Under the pieces are notes generated by a model, which did no database searches, was not told where the DNA came from, and saw only the letters and a program-made list of their open reading frames with translations. From NCBI GenBank assembly GCA_965248675.1, contig CBDFJZ010000003.1:67643-131642 (forward strand): a stretch of DNA of 64,000 nucleotides, in the 5' to 3' direction. Positions 23,580 through 31,650 of this stretch are shown here, piece by piece. The DNA is from UBA6627 sp965248675. GTDB lineage: Bacteria > Chloroflexota > Dehalococcoidia > UBA2979. Position numbers and translations under genes: made by a program. How positions within the stretch are numbered: position 1 is the stretch's first letter; each line of letters opens with the position of its first letter.

Positions 23580-24971
23580 CTAGTTCGAATCGAACGCCAA
23601 CGGGGGCCAGCGCTCCGCCCACGGGGCGTCCGCCTCGATCTGAGCGGCCAACTGCAGGAGCTGGCGGTCGGCGCCCATGCGGCCGACCAGTTGGACGCCG
23701 ACCGGCAAGCCGCCCTCGGTCATCCCGATCGGAAGCGCCAGGGATGGGTAGCCGATGTGGGTGAATTGCATCGGCGAGAATCCGACTGGCTTCCAGTCGT
23801 AATCATCGCCCGGTTCCAGCGGCCACGCGGCCTGTCGTTGGACGGGCATCACCAGGACGTCGTACCGGTCCCACCACTCGATCGTTCGTTCGAATTACGC
23901 AGTCACCCATGCCACCGCCGCATCCACCTCCGCCTGCGACGGCAGAGTAAGCGAGCGTCCGCGTAGATGAATCGGAAGCAGATCGCCGTCCCGCAACGGC
24001 CGGCCCACGGCCTCCTCAAGCCAGCGGACACCCGCGATGTCGGTCAGTGCCTGGACCGGTGCGGCGGCATCGCCCAGCCGGCCCCAAAGACTATCGAGCG
24101 CCGCCGGATAGGACTCAGTGACCTCGTGACCGCGGGCCGCTAGCAGCGAACCTGCCTGCAGAACGGCGGCCCGACATCGGGGTGGATCGCCGTCCGGCCA
24201 TTCGGGATCGTGCGGAAGCACGCCGAGGCGGAGCCCGTCAGCAGGCAGATCCTCAGCAGGCCCCGTATTCGCGACCGCGTCGAGCGTTGCGGAGAGATCA
24301 CGGATCGACCGCGCGAGCACGAAGGCCGTCCAAAGCCGCCCAGGATCGGGCAGATCGCGAGGCTTCGCGGCGGGCACCAACCCACGGGACGGGCGCAGCG
24401 TCGCGAGGCCGCAGCAAGCGGCGGGCACCCGGATCGAACCGCTGCCGTCGCTGCCCTGGGCGAGGCTCACGAATCCTGCGGCGACCGCTGCCGCTGAGCC
24501 GCCGCTGGATCCACCGGCCGTCCGCGTGAGGTCCCACGGGTTTCGGGTCGGCCCGAAGGCGGGCGGCTTGGTGGCGAAGCCGTAAGAGAGCTCCGGGACG
24601 TTCGTCTTGCCAATCGGGATGAAGCCGGCATCAAGGAGACGCCGCACCAGCTCTGTTGTCCGCGTCGAGCGATAGTCGATGTCGCACAAGACAGACGTAC
24701 CGAGGTAGTACGGCGTCCCTTCCCACTCCTCGCCGGCGTCCTTGAGCAAGATCGGCACGCCTCGGAACGGGCGGTCATCCTCGGGCAGCTCGGCGACACG
24801 GCGGCGCGCGTCCTCGGGCAGCGGCGTGATCACCGCGTTGATCACGGGGTTCAACGCCTCGACTCGCGCGAGCGCGGCCTCGACGAGATCCTCGGCAGTG
24901 GTGTCGCCCGCGCGGATCAGGGCGGCCTGGGCCGTGGCGTCGGGGCGCCACCAGTTCTCGGGAGCGGGCAT
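23580..24971 (-). pseudogene. Second amidase, interrupted by an in-frame TAA
   Basis: From MPAPENWWRPDATAQAALIR the gene runs as a close paralogue of the downstream amidase, with ILLKDAGEE, AGGSSGGSAAAVAAG and GSGSIRVPAACCG all intact. At 23895-23897 a TAA follows AWVTA. The same frame then continues without a gap as FERTIEWWDRYDVLVMPVQ to the natural end at 23580 (WAERWPPLAFDSN). A single base change would restore a 463-residue protein. All catalytic residues precede the stop, so a C-truncated product of 358 residues might be made but would lack the last 104. Natural nonsense mutation versus sequence error is unresolved. Confidence 0.85.
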
Positions 24972-25003
24972 GGTGGGGAGGGTATGCGACGCGCCCGATC
25001 GCG

Positions 25004-26464
25004 TCAGGTAATCGTCCACCACGGTTCGTCGGTGCCGTCCCGGTCGCCGCGACCGATCCACCAGGCGACTGCCGCCGCCACGACCATCACGACGGCAGCC
25101 ACGACGAACACCTCGCGGAACGTCGACACCTCGGCGTCGACGATCAGTGCGTCGAACTCCGGCGAATCGAAGTCGATCGTGCCCGCGCGCGCGTAGAACC
25201 GTCCGAGGCCAGACGAGGTCAGCAGCGCCGCGCCGAGCAGCATCCCGGTCACCCGGCTCAGCGTCAGCCACGACGCCGCCGTCGCCCGTTCGTCCTCGCG
25301 CACCCGCTGCAGCACCGCCGCGCTCAGCGGCGCGATCACCAGCCCGAACCCGAAGCCGCCGACGAGCAACGGCGCCGTGCGGACCAACTCCGAGGGCGTC
25401 TCGCCCCAGGCCTGCAGCCCGGCGAATCCGACGGCGGTGAGCACCATCCCCAGCGAGGCGATCGCCCGCAGCCCATGGCGGCTGCCCAGCCAGCCGCCGG
25501 CCAGGGCGCCGGCCGGGACCGCCACAGTCAGCCGCATCAGCGTCAGCCCGCCTGCCAGCGCCCCTTCCGCCAGCACGAGGTTCACGAATAGCGGCACGCC
25601 GATCAGCGCCGTGATCAACCCGCCGCCCAGCAGCAGGCTCGTCGCGTTCGCGGCGATCACCTCGCGCGACCCGAGCATCCCGAGCCGCACGAGCGACGGA
25701 CCGAAGCGCCGCTCGTGCTGCCAGAAGAGCGTGGCAAGCGCGGCGGTGGCGACCAGCATCAGTAAGGTCACGCCCAACGCGCGTGGCGCGTTCGGGTCGT
25801 CAACGAGGGCGAACGTGAGCACGGCCAGCGCCGCGCCGAGCAACGTCGCCCCCAGCCAGTCGATCCCCGCGCGCCGCCGCGTCCTGCCGGCGAGCAACCA
25901 GACCGCCGCGAGCACCGGCAACGCCATCGGGATGTTCACCCAGAACACCATTCGCCAGCCGAACCACTCCGTGATCGCCCCGCCCCAGAGCGGTCCGATC
26001 AGCGCGCCCGCCTCGGACGCCGCCGCGATCGCACCGAGCCCCATCAGCCGCCGCCCTCGAGGCAGTTCGTCGACGACGATCGCCATCGCGACCGGCACCA
26101 CCGCGCCGCCCCCCACGGCCTGCAACGCCCTCGAGGCGACGATCGCGCCGAAGTTCGGCCCCACCGCGACCAGCACGCTGCCGGCCATGAACAGCCCGAG
26201 CGCCGCCGCATACACGCGCGCGTGCCCGTACACATCGGCGAGCCGCCCCACGATCGGCAGCGCGACGATGTAGCCCAGCAGGTACCCGTTGACGATCCAC
26301 GACGCCTGGTAGAGGTCGTCGACGGTGAGCCCGATGTCGCTGATCAATGCCGGCAGCACCGTCACGATCGAAGTCTGATCGTCGGCCGCGATGAACACGC
26401 CGGCCGCCACCGCGATCAGCAGCCAGCGTTGCTTTCGCTCCGTCGTCCGATCGATCGCCTGCAT
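25004..26464 (-). CDS. MFS transporter, DHA2 (EmrB/QacA) drug-efflux type
   Basis: The 486-residue protein starts MQAIDRTTERKQRWLLIAVAAGVFIAADDQTSIVTVLPALISDIG. About 14 TM helices follow. The conserved motif A-like loop is GRLADVYGHARVYAA and motif C is in AGALIGPLWGGAI. ADDQTS at TM1 corresponds to the LDxTIVNVALP motif of this family. It would export drugs or metabolites by proton antiport. It lies 32 bp downstream of... the upstream amidase pseudogene lies beyond its 3' end (33 bp), all on the minus strand. A regulator is not adjacent. Confidence 0.88.
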   Translation of the reverse strand: MQAIDRTTERKQRWLLIAVAAGVFIAADDQTSIVTVLPALISDIGLTVDDLYQASWIVNGYLLGYIVALPIVGRLADVYGHARVYAAALGLFMAGSVLVAVGPNFGAIVASRALQAVGGGAVVPVAMAIVVDELPRGRRLMGLGAIAAASEAGALIGPLWGGAITEWFGWRMVFWVNIPMALPVLAAVWLLAGRTRRRAGIDWLGATLLGAALAVLTFALVDDPNAPRALGVTLLMLVATAALATLFWQHERRFGPSLVRLGMLGSREVIAANATSLLLGGGLITALIGVPLFVNLVLAEGALAGGLTLMRLTVAVPAGALAGGWLGSRHGLRAIASLGMVLTAVGFAGLQAWGETPSELVRTAPLLVGGFGFGLVIAPLSAAVLQRVREDERATAASWLTLSRVTGMLLGAALLTSSGLGRFYARAGTIDFDSPEFDALIVDAEVSTFREVFVVAAVVMVVAAAVAWWIGRGDRDGTDEPWWTIT

Positions 26465-26613
26465 CTCGACAGCATGCACGCCCTCGCTCGCGCGTCCTAT
26501 CGGGGCCAGGCCCACAGCCGGCAGCCGCTCAGATCGATCCCCTCGTCGAACTCCGCCCCGAACCATGTGTGGTTCCCCGGCCCTGGTTCGCGGGCCACCC
26601 CGATCACCGCTCG

Positions 26614-26741
26614 AGGCGCGAAGCGCCCTTCCGAGTGGGGGTGTAGGGGCGCCTCGCCCGGAGGGCGATCCCAGCTGAACAGCCCCACGGGGATTTGGGT
26701 GGGCGGGATCTTACCTAGCTCTGCAAACACCGCCGAAGGCG
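26614..26741 (+). repeat. Dispersed intergenic repeat, copy A
   Basis: One of three related intergenic elements (others 29573-29677 and 41786-41892). It begins AGGCGCGAAGCG, contains GAGTGGGGGTGT and GGGTGGGC, and ends CTGCAAACACCGCCGAAGGCG. In this copy the central hairpin GGGGC (26646) / GCCCC (26682) holds a 31-base insertion that itself folds as CGCCC-GGA-GGGCG. It lies in a 446-bp gap between the lipoprotein gene and the MFS gene; no coding sequence is seen there. Confidence 0.75.
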
Positions 26742-26820
26742 CCGTCGAGTGCCGATGTGCTCACGAAACGCCGCCGTGGCCTCGCCGTTCAGTGTCCAAG
26801 GATCACTCCACCCGCCCCCG

Positions 26821-26901
26821 CCAGCATCGAGGCCCCGCCCAGCATCGAGCCCTCGCCGGCATCGAGCCCTCGCCGGCATCGAGCCCTCGCCGGCATCGAG
26901 G
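26821..26901. repeat. 17-bp minisatellite
   Basis: The unit CCGGCATCGAGCCCTCG occurs exactly at 26856-26872 and 26873-26889, with a one-mismatch copy at 26839-26855, a diverged 18-bp copy at 26821-26838, and a partial at 26890-26901. It ends 10 bp before the stop of the lipoprotein gene on the minus strand. It is in the same non-coding gap as repeat copy A. Confidence 0.9.
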
Positions 26902-26910
26902 CGGACCGGC

Positions 26911-27600
26911 CTACCGAGGCGCCTCGATCTCGAACGTCTCGCCAAAGTCACTAAAGGTCAGACGGCGTACCAGGTCGTCCGGCTCGCCGGCCACGATCCC
27001 GCCGACTGCCTCGAGGCGGTGCGGCACCGGATCGTCGACCCCGATCCACGCCTTCAGCCGGATCGTCTTGCCCGCGCGCGCATCGCCGAACAACGTCAGC
27101 GACTCGGACGGAGCGTCGGCCTCCACTCGATATGCGTCGAAGCCGTTGATCGTCTCCGCCCCGGTGACCTCGCCACCCTCGATCGCCCGCATCAGCGCGG
27201 TCACGCCTTCACCGGGATCGAAGAACGAGGCGACGTCGATGTCTTCGCGTTCCCAGCGACCGGTCAACGGATTCGTGATCCAACTCTCATCCGGCAGCAC
27301 GATCATCTCGATCTCGGCGTTCAGCGGGCCGACCTTCGCCGCGACCAGCAGCCGCATCCGATCGGCGCCCGCCACGTCCCCTTCGGCGCGCTCCATCTCG
27401 AGGCCCCGCACGATCGTCGCCGTCCCGTTCTCGTGCTCCAGCTCGAAGCTGAACGAGTTGACCTCGTCCATGCGATCCGCGGCCGCGATCAGCAGCGCGT
27501 CGACGTCGACGTTGCTGGTGTCCACATCGGGACCGCCGCCGCCGCAGGCCGCGAGCGCGAGCATCGCCGCGACGCCAGCGAGGACGAGACTGCGTCTCAT
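26911..27600 (-). CDS. LppX/LprAFG-like lipoprotein
   Basis: The 229-residue protein has a lipoprotein signal, MRRSLVLAGVAAMLALAAC (Cys19), and a Gly linker. The mature domain shows the LppX_LprAFG pattern: LLIAAADRMDEVNSFSFELEHENG, MIVLPDESWITNPLTGRWERED, and GFDAYRVEADAP. Mycobacterial relatives carry lipids or lipoglycans across the envelope; Chloroflexota encode several. The same fold as LolA/LolB is likely. It follows selD by 10 bp on the same strand, so the two may share a transcript though no functional link is evident. Confidence 0.8.
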   Translation of the reverse strand: MRRSLVLAGVAAMLALAACGGGGPDVDTSNVDVDALLIAAADRMDEVNSFSFELEHENGTATIVRGLEMERAEGDVAGADRMRLLVAAKVGPLNAEIEMIVLPDESWITNPLTGRWEREDIDVASFFDPGEGVTALMRAIEGGEVTGAETINGFDAYRVEADAPSESLTLFGDARAGKTIRLKAWIGVDDPVPHRLEAVGGIVAGEPDDLVRRLTFSDFGETFEIEAPR

Positions 27601-27610
27601 GGGCGGGGTC

Positions 27611-28678
27611 TCACCGCACCACCACGCCCGGCTCGCCGGCCTCGACCGACCCGATCCGCCAGCAACCGCCGCCGTCCGCCGCCGACTCAGCCTCGATCTG
27701 CGCGCGCAGCGCTTCCGCCCGGTCCTCGGGGACCGCGATCAGTAGGCCGCCCGAGGTCTGTGGGTCGTAGAGCAGCTGCCCGAGCGTGTCGTCGAGGTCG
27801 TCCGGCAGCGAGACGCGTTCGCCCAGTTGCTCGCGGTTGCGGTTGCCGCCGCCGGTGATCGCGCCCGCCTCGGCGAAACGGTAGGCGTCGGTGAGCAGCG
27901 GCACCGCGTTCGCCTCGATCACGATCCGCACGCCGCTCTGCATCGCCACCTCGGAGGCGTGCCCGAGCAACGCGAAGCCGGTGACATCCGTCATCGCGTG
28001 CACACCCGCGGCGCGCGCGAGGTGCGAGGCGTGGCGGTTCAGCGCCAGCATCGAGGTCACCGCCGCCGAGAGGCCCGAGGCGGAGTCCTCGTGATCCTGC
28101 TGCGCCGCCGTCAGCAGCACGCCGGTGCCGATCGGCTTCGTCAGCAGCAGCGCGTCCCCTGGCTCGGCGCCGCCCTTCGTGATCACCGCCGCCGGGTGGA
28201 TCATCCCCGTCACCGACAGCCCGTACTTCGGCTCGGCGTCGAACAAGGTGTGGCCACCGGCGATCACGCCGCCCGCCTCGCGCACCTTCTCGGCGCCGCC
28301 TCGGAAGATCTCGCCCAGGATGTCCGGGTCCAGGTCCTCGGGAAACCCGGCGATGTTGAGCGCGAAGCGCACCTCGCCACCCATCGCGTAGACGTCCGAC
28401 ATCGCGTTCGCCGCGCCGATCGCCCCGTACGTGTACGGGTCGTCGACCACCGGCGGGAAGAAGTCGAGCGTCTGAATCAGGGCGAACTCGTCTGACACCC
28501 GGTACACCGCCGCGTCGTCGGCCGAGTCGAGGCCGACGAGCAGATCCGGATGGTCGCTCGCGTCGAAGGTGTCACGGAGTGGCTGCAGTACCTGCGCCAG
28601 GGTCCCCAGACCCATCTTGCCGGCTCAACCAGCGCAGGAGGCGAGGTCCGTGAGGCGAATAATCTCCTCGCGTGTCAT
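27611..28678 (-). CDS. selD: Selenide, water dikinase with selenocysteine (UGA at codon 18)
   Basis: SelD makes selenophosphate from selenide and ATP. The gene starts at ATG 28678 behind a strong AAGGAGGT. It reads MTREEIIRLTDLASCAG, then TGA (28627-28625), then AGKMGLGTLAQVLQPL in the same frame to a stop at 27611. The UGA is where SelD enzymes carry the active Cys or Sec (CxxC/U-x-x-K), so it encodes Sec18, giving a 355-residue protein. A GGGUC-UGGG-GACCC hairpin begins 11 nt after the UGA. Later motifs are intact: GLDSADDAAVY, NAMSDVYAMGG, AGGHTL, DPQTSGGLL. Standard gene callers would clip the first 21 residues. Confidence 0.95.
28600..28613 (-). promoter_or_regulatory. SECIS-like hairpin in selD
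   Basis: On the minus strand GGGTC (28613-28609), loop TGGG, GACCC (28604-28600) forms a perfect 5-bp stem starting 11 nt after the UGA. Bacterial SECIS elements sit at this distance and recruit SelB. An outer pairing of GCC after the UGA with GGC past the hairpin may extend the stem. Its role is inferred from position and shape. Confidence 0.7.
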
Positions 28679-28828
28679 CACAACCTCCTTCCCGGCTCGG
28701 CGATCCGGGATCGGACGCGGCGGATTGGCGCGCCCATCGTCGCATCGCGCCGGAAGCGCGGCAATGAGCGGCATCACATCGTTATCGCTACCATCCGCCC
28801 CGTGCGGAAGGCTCAGCCGGAAAGAACC

Positions 28829-29530
28829 ATGCTGAATGCAGCCGCGAAACGACGCCGCATCCGCAAGGCCGAGTACTGGACGCCCTCGGAGCTGATCGCG
28901 ATCCTCGACGAGCGCTACGGCCGCGCTCAGCAGCAGCCCTCGCACGCGCCCGTCTTCGAGCTCGTGCTCACGCTGCTCTCGCAGCACACCTCCGACCACA
29001 ACTCCGGCCAGGCGATGCACCGCCTGATCGAGGCCTACCCCACCTGGGACGAGATCCTCGCTGCCCCGACCGCTGGCGTCGAGGACGCGATCCGCCCGGG
29101 CGGCCTCGCACCGACGAAGTCGAAGCGCCTCCAGGCCCTCCTCGCCGAGGTGAAAGAGCGCGTCCCCGATTGGGAGCTGGAGTTCCTCGCCGACCTGCCC
29201 CTCGATGAGGCCAAACACTGGCTGACCTCGCTACCGGGAGTCGGGCCGAAGACCGCGGCCTGCGTCTTGCTGTTCGCCCTCGAACGCCCCGCGCTCCCCG
29301 TCGACACCCACGTCGAGCGCGTCGCGAAGCGCCTCGGCCTCGTCCCGGCGAAGACCCCGGCGGCGAAGGCCCATGACGTCCTCGAGGCGATGCTGGAGCC
29401 CGACGAGGTCTATGCCTTCCACGTCGACCTGATCCAACACGGCCGCCGCACCTGCCACGCCCGCGGCCCGAAGTGCGAGCAGTGCCCGCTCCTCGAGCGT
29501 TGCCCTCGCGTCGGTCTGCCGCAGCTTTGA
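28829..29530 (+). CDS. Endonuclease III-type DNA glycosylase/AP lyase
   Basis: The 233-residue protein is the base-excision enzyme for oxidised pyrimidines. The HhH motif LPGVGPKTAACVL contains catalytic Lys141, and Asp159 stands in VDTHVERVAKRLGL. The C-terminal 4Fe-4S cluster has Cys209, Cys216, Cys219 and Cys225 in the C-x6-C-x2-C-x5-C spacing. The start is ATG 28829; a GTG at 28802 would add nine residues. It is divergent from selD (about 150 bp). A wider HhH-GPD family member is possible, but the residues match Nth closely. Confidence 0.92.
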   Translation: MLNAAAKRRRIRKAEYWTPSELIAILDERYGRAQQQPSHAPVFELVLTLLSQHTSDHNSGQAMHRLIEAYPTWDEILAAPTAGVEDAIRPGGLAPTKSKRLQALLAEVKERVPDWELEFLADLPLDEAKHWLTSLPGVGPKTAACVLLFALERPALPVDTHVERVAKRLGLVPAKTPAAKAHDVLEAMLEPDEVYAFHVDLIQHGRRTCHARGPKCEQCPLLERCPRVGLPQL

Positions 29531-29572
29531 CGAGAGAGGCGTCGGTCTGCCGCCGCTATAGGAGGAGTCCAG

Positions 29573-29677
29573 AGGCGCGAAGCGTCCTCCGGAGTGGGGG
29601 TGTGGGGGCGACAGCCCCCACGGGGATTAGGGTGGGCGGGCGGGATCTAGATGATTCTGCAAACAACGCCGAAGGCG
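29573..29677 (+). repeat. Dispersed intergenic repeat, copy B
   Basis: Second copy of the element described at 26614. AGGCGCGAAGCGTCCTCC leads to a perfect 8-bp hairpin GTGGGGGC-GACA-GCCCCCAC (29602-29621), then GGGTGGGCGGGCGGGATCT, and ends TCTGCAAACAACGCCGAAGGCG, which holds a second mini-hairpin CGCC-GAA-GGCG. It lies between the convergent endonuclease III and GNAT genes. The rest of 29531-29758 shows nothing else. Confidence 0.8.
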
Positions 29678-29758
29678 ATTCCTTGCCACAGAGCACTTCG
29701 CTCGCTCGAGGAGAAAGGCGCTCGCCTCTCGGTGTGCCCCAGCGCAGGCCGGCAGGAC

Positions 29759-30280
29759 CTACCCCTCGTCCCCACCCCCCGGCAGCAACAGCTGCATCTC
29801 CACCGAATCCAGCCACCGCCCAAACTTGTGCCCCACCTCGCGGTGATAGCTACACCGCTCAAACCCCAACCGCTCGTGCAACGCAATGCTCGCCGCGTTA
29901 CTCGCCTCGATCACGCCGATCAACGTCCGCAGCCCGCACTCCCGCGCCTGCGCGATCAACGCCATGAGCAACAACCGCCCCAGCCCGCGCCCCTGGCATC
30001 CCCGCTCGAGGTAGAGCGTGTCCTCGCGCGTGAACCGGTACCCGAACTTCGACCGGTACGGCGACAGGTACGCGAAGCCGACAACCTCACCGTCCAGCTC
30101 CGCCACCAGCACCGGCTCGTCGGCGGGCTGCCCCTCGAACCAGCGCACGCGATCCTCGAGGCTCCACGCTTCGTAGTCCCAGGTCGCGACACCGGTTCGG
30201 ATCTCCTCGTTGTAGATCGCGTTGATCGCCGGCAGGTCGGCTCTCGTGGCGGCTCGCATCGTCGGCTCGGTGCCGGACAT
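29759..30280 (-). CDS. GNAT-family N-acetyltransferase (phosphinothricin acetyltransferase-like)
   Basis: The 173-residue protein starts MSGTEPTMRAATRADLPAINAIYNEEIRTGVATWDYEAWSLEDRVRWF, typical of the Pat/Bar group that acetylates phosphinothricin-like amines. The acetyl-CoA loop is GCQGRGLGRLLLMALI (Q/RxxGxG/A), followed by GVIEASNAASIALHERLGFE. It probably acetylates an amino-acid-like substrate using acetyl-CoA. Start at 30280 or the second Met at 30259. It is divergent from argJ with about 100 bp between; not obviously part of the arginine cluster. Confidence 0.85.
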   Translation of the reverse strand: MSGTEPTMRAATRADLPAINAIYNEEIRTGVATWDYEAWSLEDRVRWFEGQPADEPVLVAELDGEVVGFAYLSPYRSKFGYRFTREDTLYLERGCQGRGLGRLLLMALIAQARECGLRTLIGVIEASNAASIALHERLGFERCSYHREVGHKFGRWLDSVEMQLLLPGGGDEG

Positions 30281-30310
30281 CACATCCCGTCCCCGCAGGG
30301 CAAGCTGCGG

Positions 30311-30339
30311 TTCTGTGCTGGCATCGCCGTGACTATACT
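30311..30339 (+). promoter_or_regulatory. Probable promoter of the argJ cluster
   Basis: TATACT at 30334-30339 is a good sigma-70 -10 box. A weak TTCTGT at 30311-30316 sits at 17-bp spacing as the -35. The argJ ATG is 43 bp downstream of the -10. No ARG-box-like palindrome was recognised in the leader. Confidence 0.45.
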
Positions 30340-30382
30340 CACCGCTCTCACCACACCGGCCGGACGCTGTTAGAGGACATCG

Positions 30383-31621
30383 ATGAGCGACGCCTCGGAC
30401 GAGCCGAACGTGCACTGGCTCGATGACGGCAGCGTTACGACGCCGCAGGGCTTCTCCGCCAGCGGCATCAACACCGGCGTCAAGACCTACGGCGAAGAAC
30501 CGCGCCTCGACCTCGGTGTCCTGCTCTCCGACCGCCCGTGCGAGGTCGCCGGCGTGCTGACGAAGAACGCCGTCAACGGACCGGCCGTTTCAAGGGCGCG
30601 CCGCCTGCTCAAGGCCGGCGGGGCGGCGCGTGCAATCTGCGTGAACTCCGGGATCTCGAACACCGTCACCGGACAGCAGGGCATCCGCGACACCGAGCGG
30701 ATCGGCATGCTCACGGCCGAGCGCTTGGGGATTGACGAAGACGAGGTCTTCGTCGGCTCGACCGGCGTGATCGGCCGGCTGCTGGAGATGCCGCCGATCG
30801 AGGACGGCATCGCCTCGATCGAGCTGTCGCCCGAGGGCGGCCCACGGTTCGCGAGGGCGATCCTCACCACCGACACTCGCGCCAAGGAAGCGGCCGTGAG
30901 CTTCGCGGTCGACGGCGTCACCTACCACGTCGGTGGCTGTGCCAAGGGCTCCGGGATGATTCACCCGGACATGGCGACGATGTTCGGCTTCATCACGACC
31001 GACGCGCCCGTCGACCGCGTCTGGCTGCAAGCGGCGCTCGGCCTGATCGCCAATCGCACCTTCAACATGCTCGACATCGACATGGACACCTCGACGAGCG
31101 ACACGGTGCTGATCCTCGCCAACGGCGCGGCCGGCGGCGAACCGATCGGACGAGGGCATCCGGCCGCCGGCCCGCTCGCGAGCGCCCTCGAAGCCGTCGC
31201 GAGGCACCTCACCCGCGAGCTCGCGCGCGACGGCGAGGGTGCGAACACGCTGATCGAGACGGTCGTCGAGGGCGCGGCGAACGCCGAGGATGCGAGGCTC
31301 GCGGCGCGCACCGTTGTCTCGTCGCCGCTCGTGAAAACGATGGTGACCGGGCGCGACCCGAACTGGGGGCGCGTGATGATGGCGATCGGTCGCTCTGGCG
31401 CGCAGGTTGAGCAGGATCAGGTGAGCGTCTGGGTGGGGCCGCATTGCGTGCTCGACCGCGGCACCCCGACCGCCGTCGACCTCGCGGTCGTGTCGCGGGC
31501 GATGGACACGGACGAGATACAGCTCCGCGTCGACCTCGCGCTCGGCGAGGGCAGCGCCACCGCTTGGGGCTGCGATCTGACCATCGAGTACGTCCACATC
31601 AATGCCGATTACACGACGTGA
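30383..31621 (+). CDS. argJ: Bifunctional glutamate N-acetyltransferase/ornithine acetyltransferase
   Basis: The 412-residue protein recycles the acetyl group from N-acetylornithine to glutamate in arginine biosynthesis. It is made as a proprotein that cleaves itself before Thr199 in KGSGMIHPDMATM, which becomes the nucleophile of the beta chain. Upstream VNSGISNTVTGQQG and GSTGVIGRLLEM match the family. First gene of the cluster argJ-argB-UPF0182-argD-argG-MTase-ubiG-argH-rpe. Whether it is bifunctional (accepting acetyl-CoA) cannot be told by eye. argC and argF/carAB are not in the window. Confidence 0.95.
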   Translation: MSDASDEPNVHWLDDGSVTTPQGFSASGINTGVKTYGEEPRLDLGVLLSDRPCEVAGVLTKNAVNGPAVSRARRLLKAGGAARAICVNSGISNTVTGQQGIRDTERIGMLTAERLGIDEDEVFVGSTGVIGRLLEMPPIEDGIASIELSPEGGPRFARAILTTDTRAKEAAVSFAVDGVTYHVGGCAKGSGMIHPDMATMFGFITTDAPVDRVWLQAALGLIANRTFNMLDIDMDTSTSDTVLILANGAAGGEPIGRGHPAAGPLASALEAVARHLTRELARDGEGANTLIETVVEGAANAEDARLAARTVVSSPLVKTMVTGRDPNWGRVMMAIGRSGAQVEQDQVSVWVGPHCVLDRGTPTAVDLAVVSRAMDTDEIQLRVDLALGEGSATAWGCDLTIEYVHINADYTT

Positions 31622-31650
31622 TACACGTCAGGGCGGACTACACGACGTGA
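31604..31650 (+). repeat. 18-bp direct repeat at the argJ-argB junction
   Basis: 31604-31621 and 31633-31650 match at 16 of 18 positions and both end TACACGACGTGA. The first includes the argJ stop (ADYTT then TGA). The second carries the GTG start of argB. A local 29-bp duplication of the argJ end may have created the argB start region. Confidence 0.8.

Noticed and set aside
23580..23852. A separate 90-residue gene at the amidase end
   Set aside because: It is the C-terminus of the interrupted amidase, in the same frame as the upstream part.
26497..26730. Small protein overlapping repeat copy A on the minus strand
   Set aside because: The frame comes from the dispersed repeat, and the other copies do not keep it open.
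26749..27858. Plus-strand frames across the minisatellite, lipoprotein and selD end
   Set aside because: They lie antisense to well-supported genes and use the 17-bp repeat as coding sequence without any homology.
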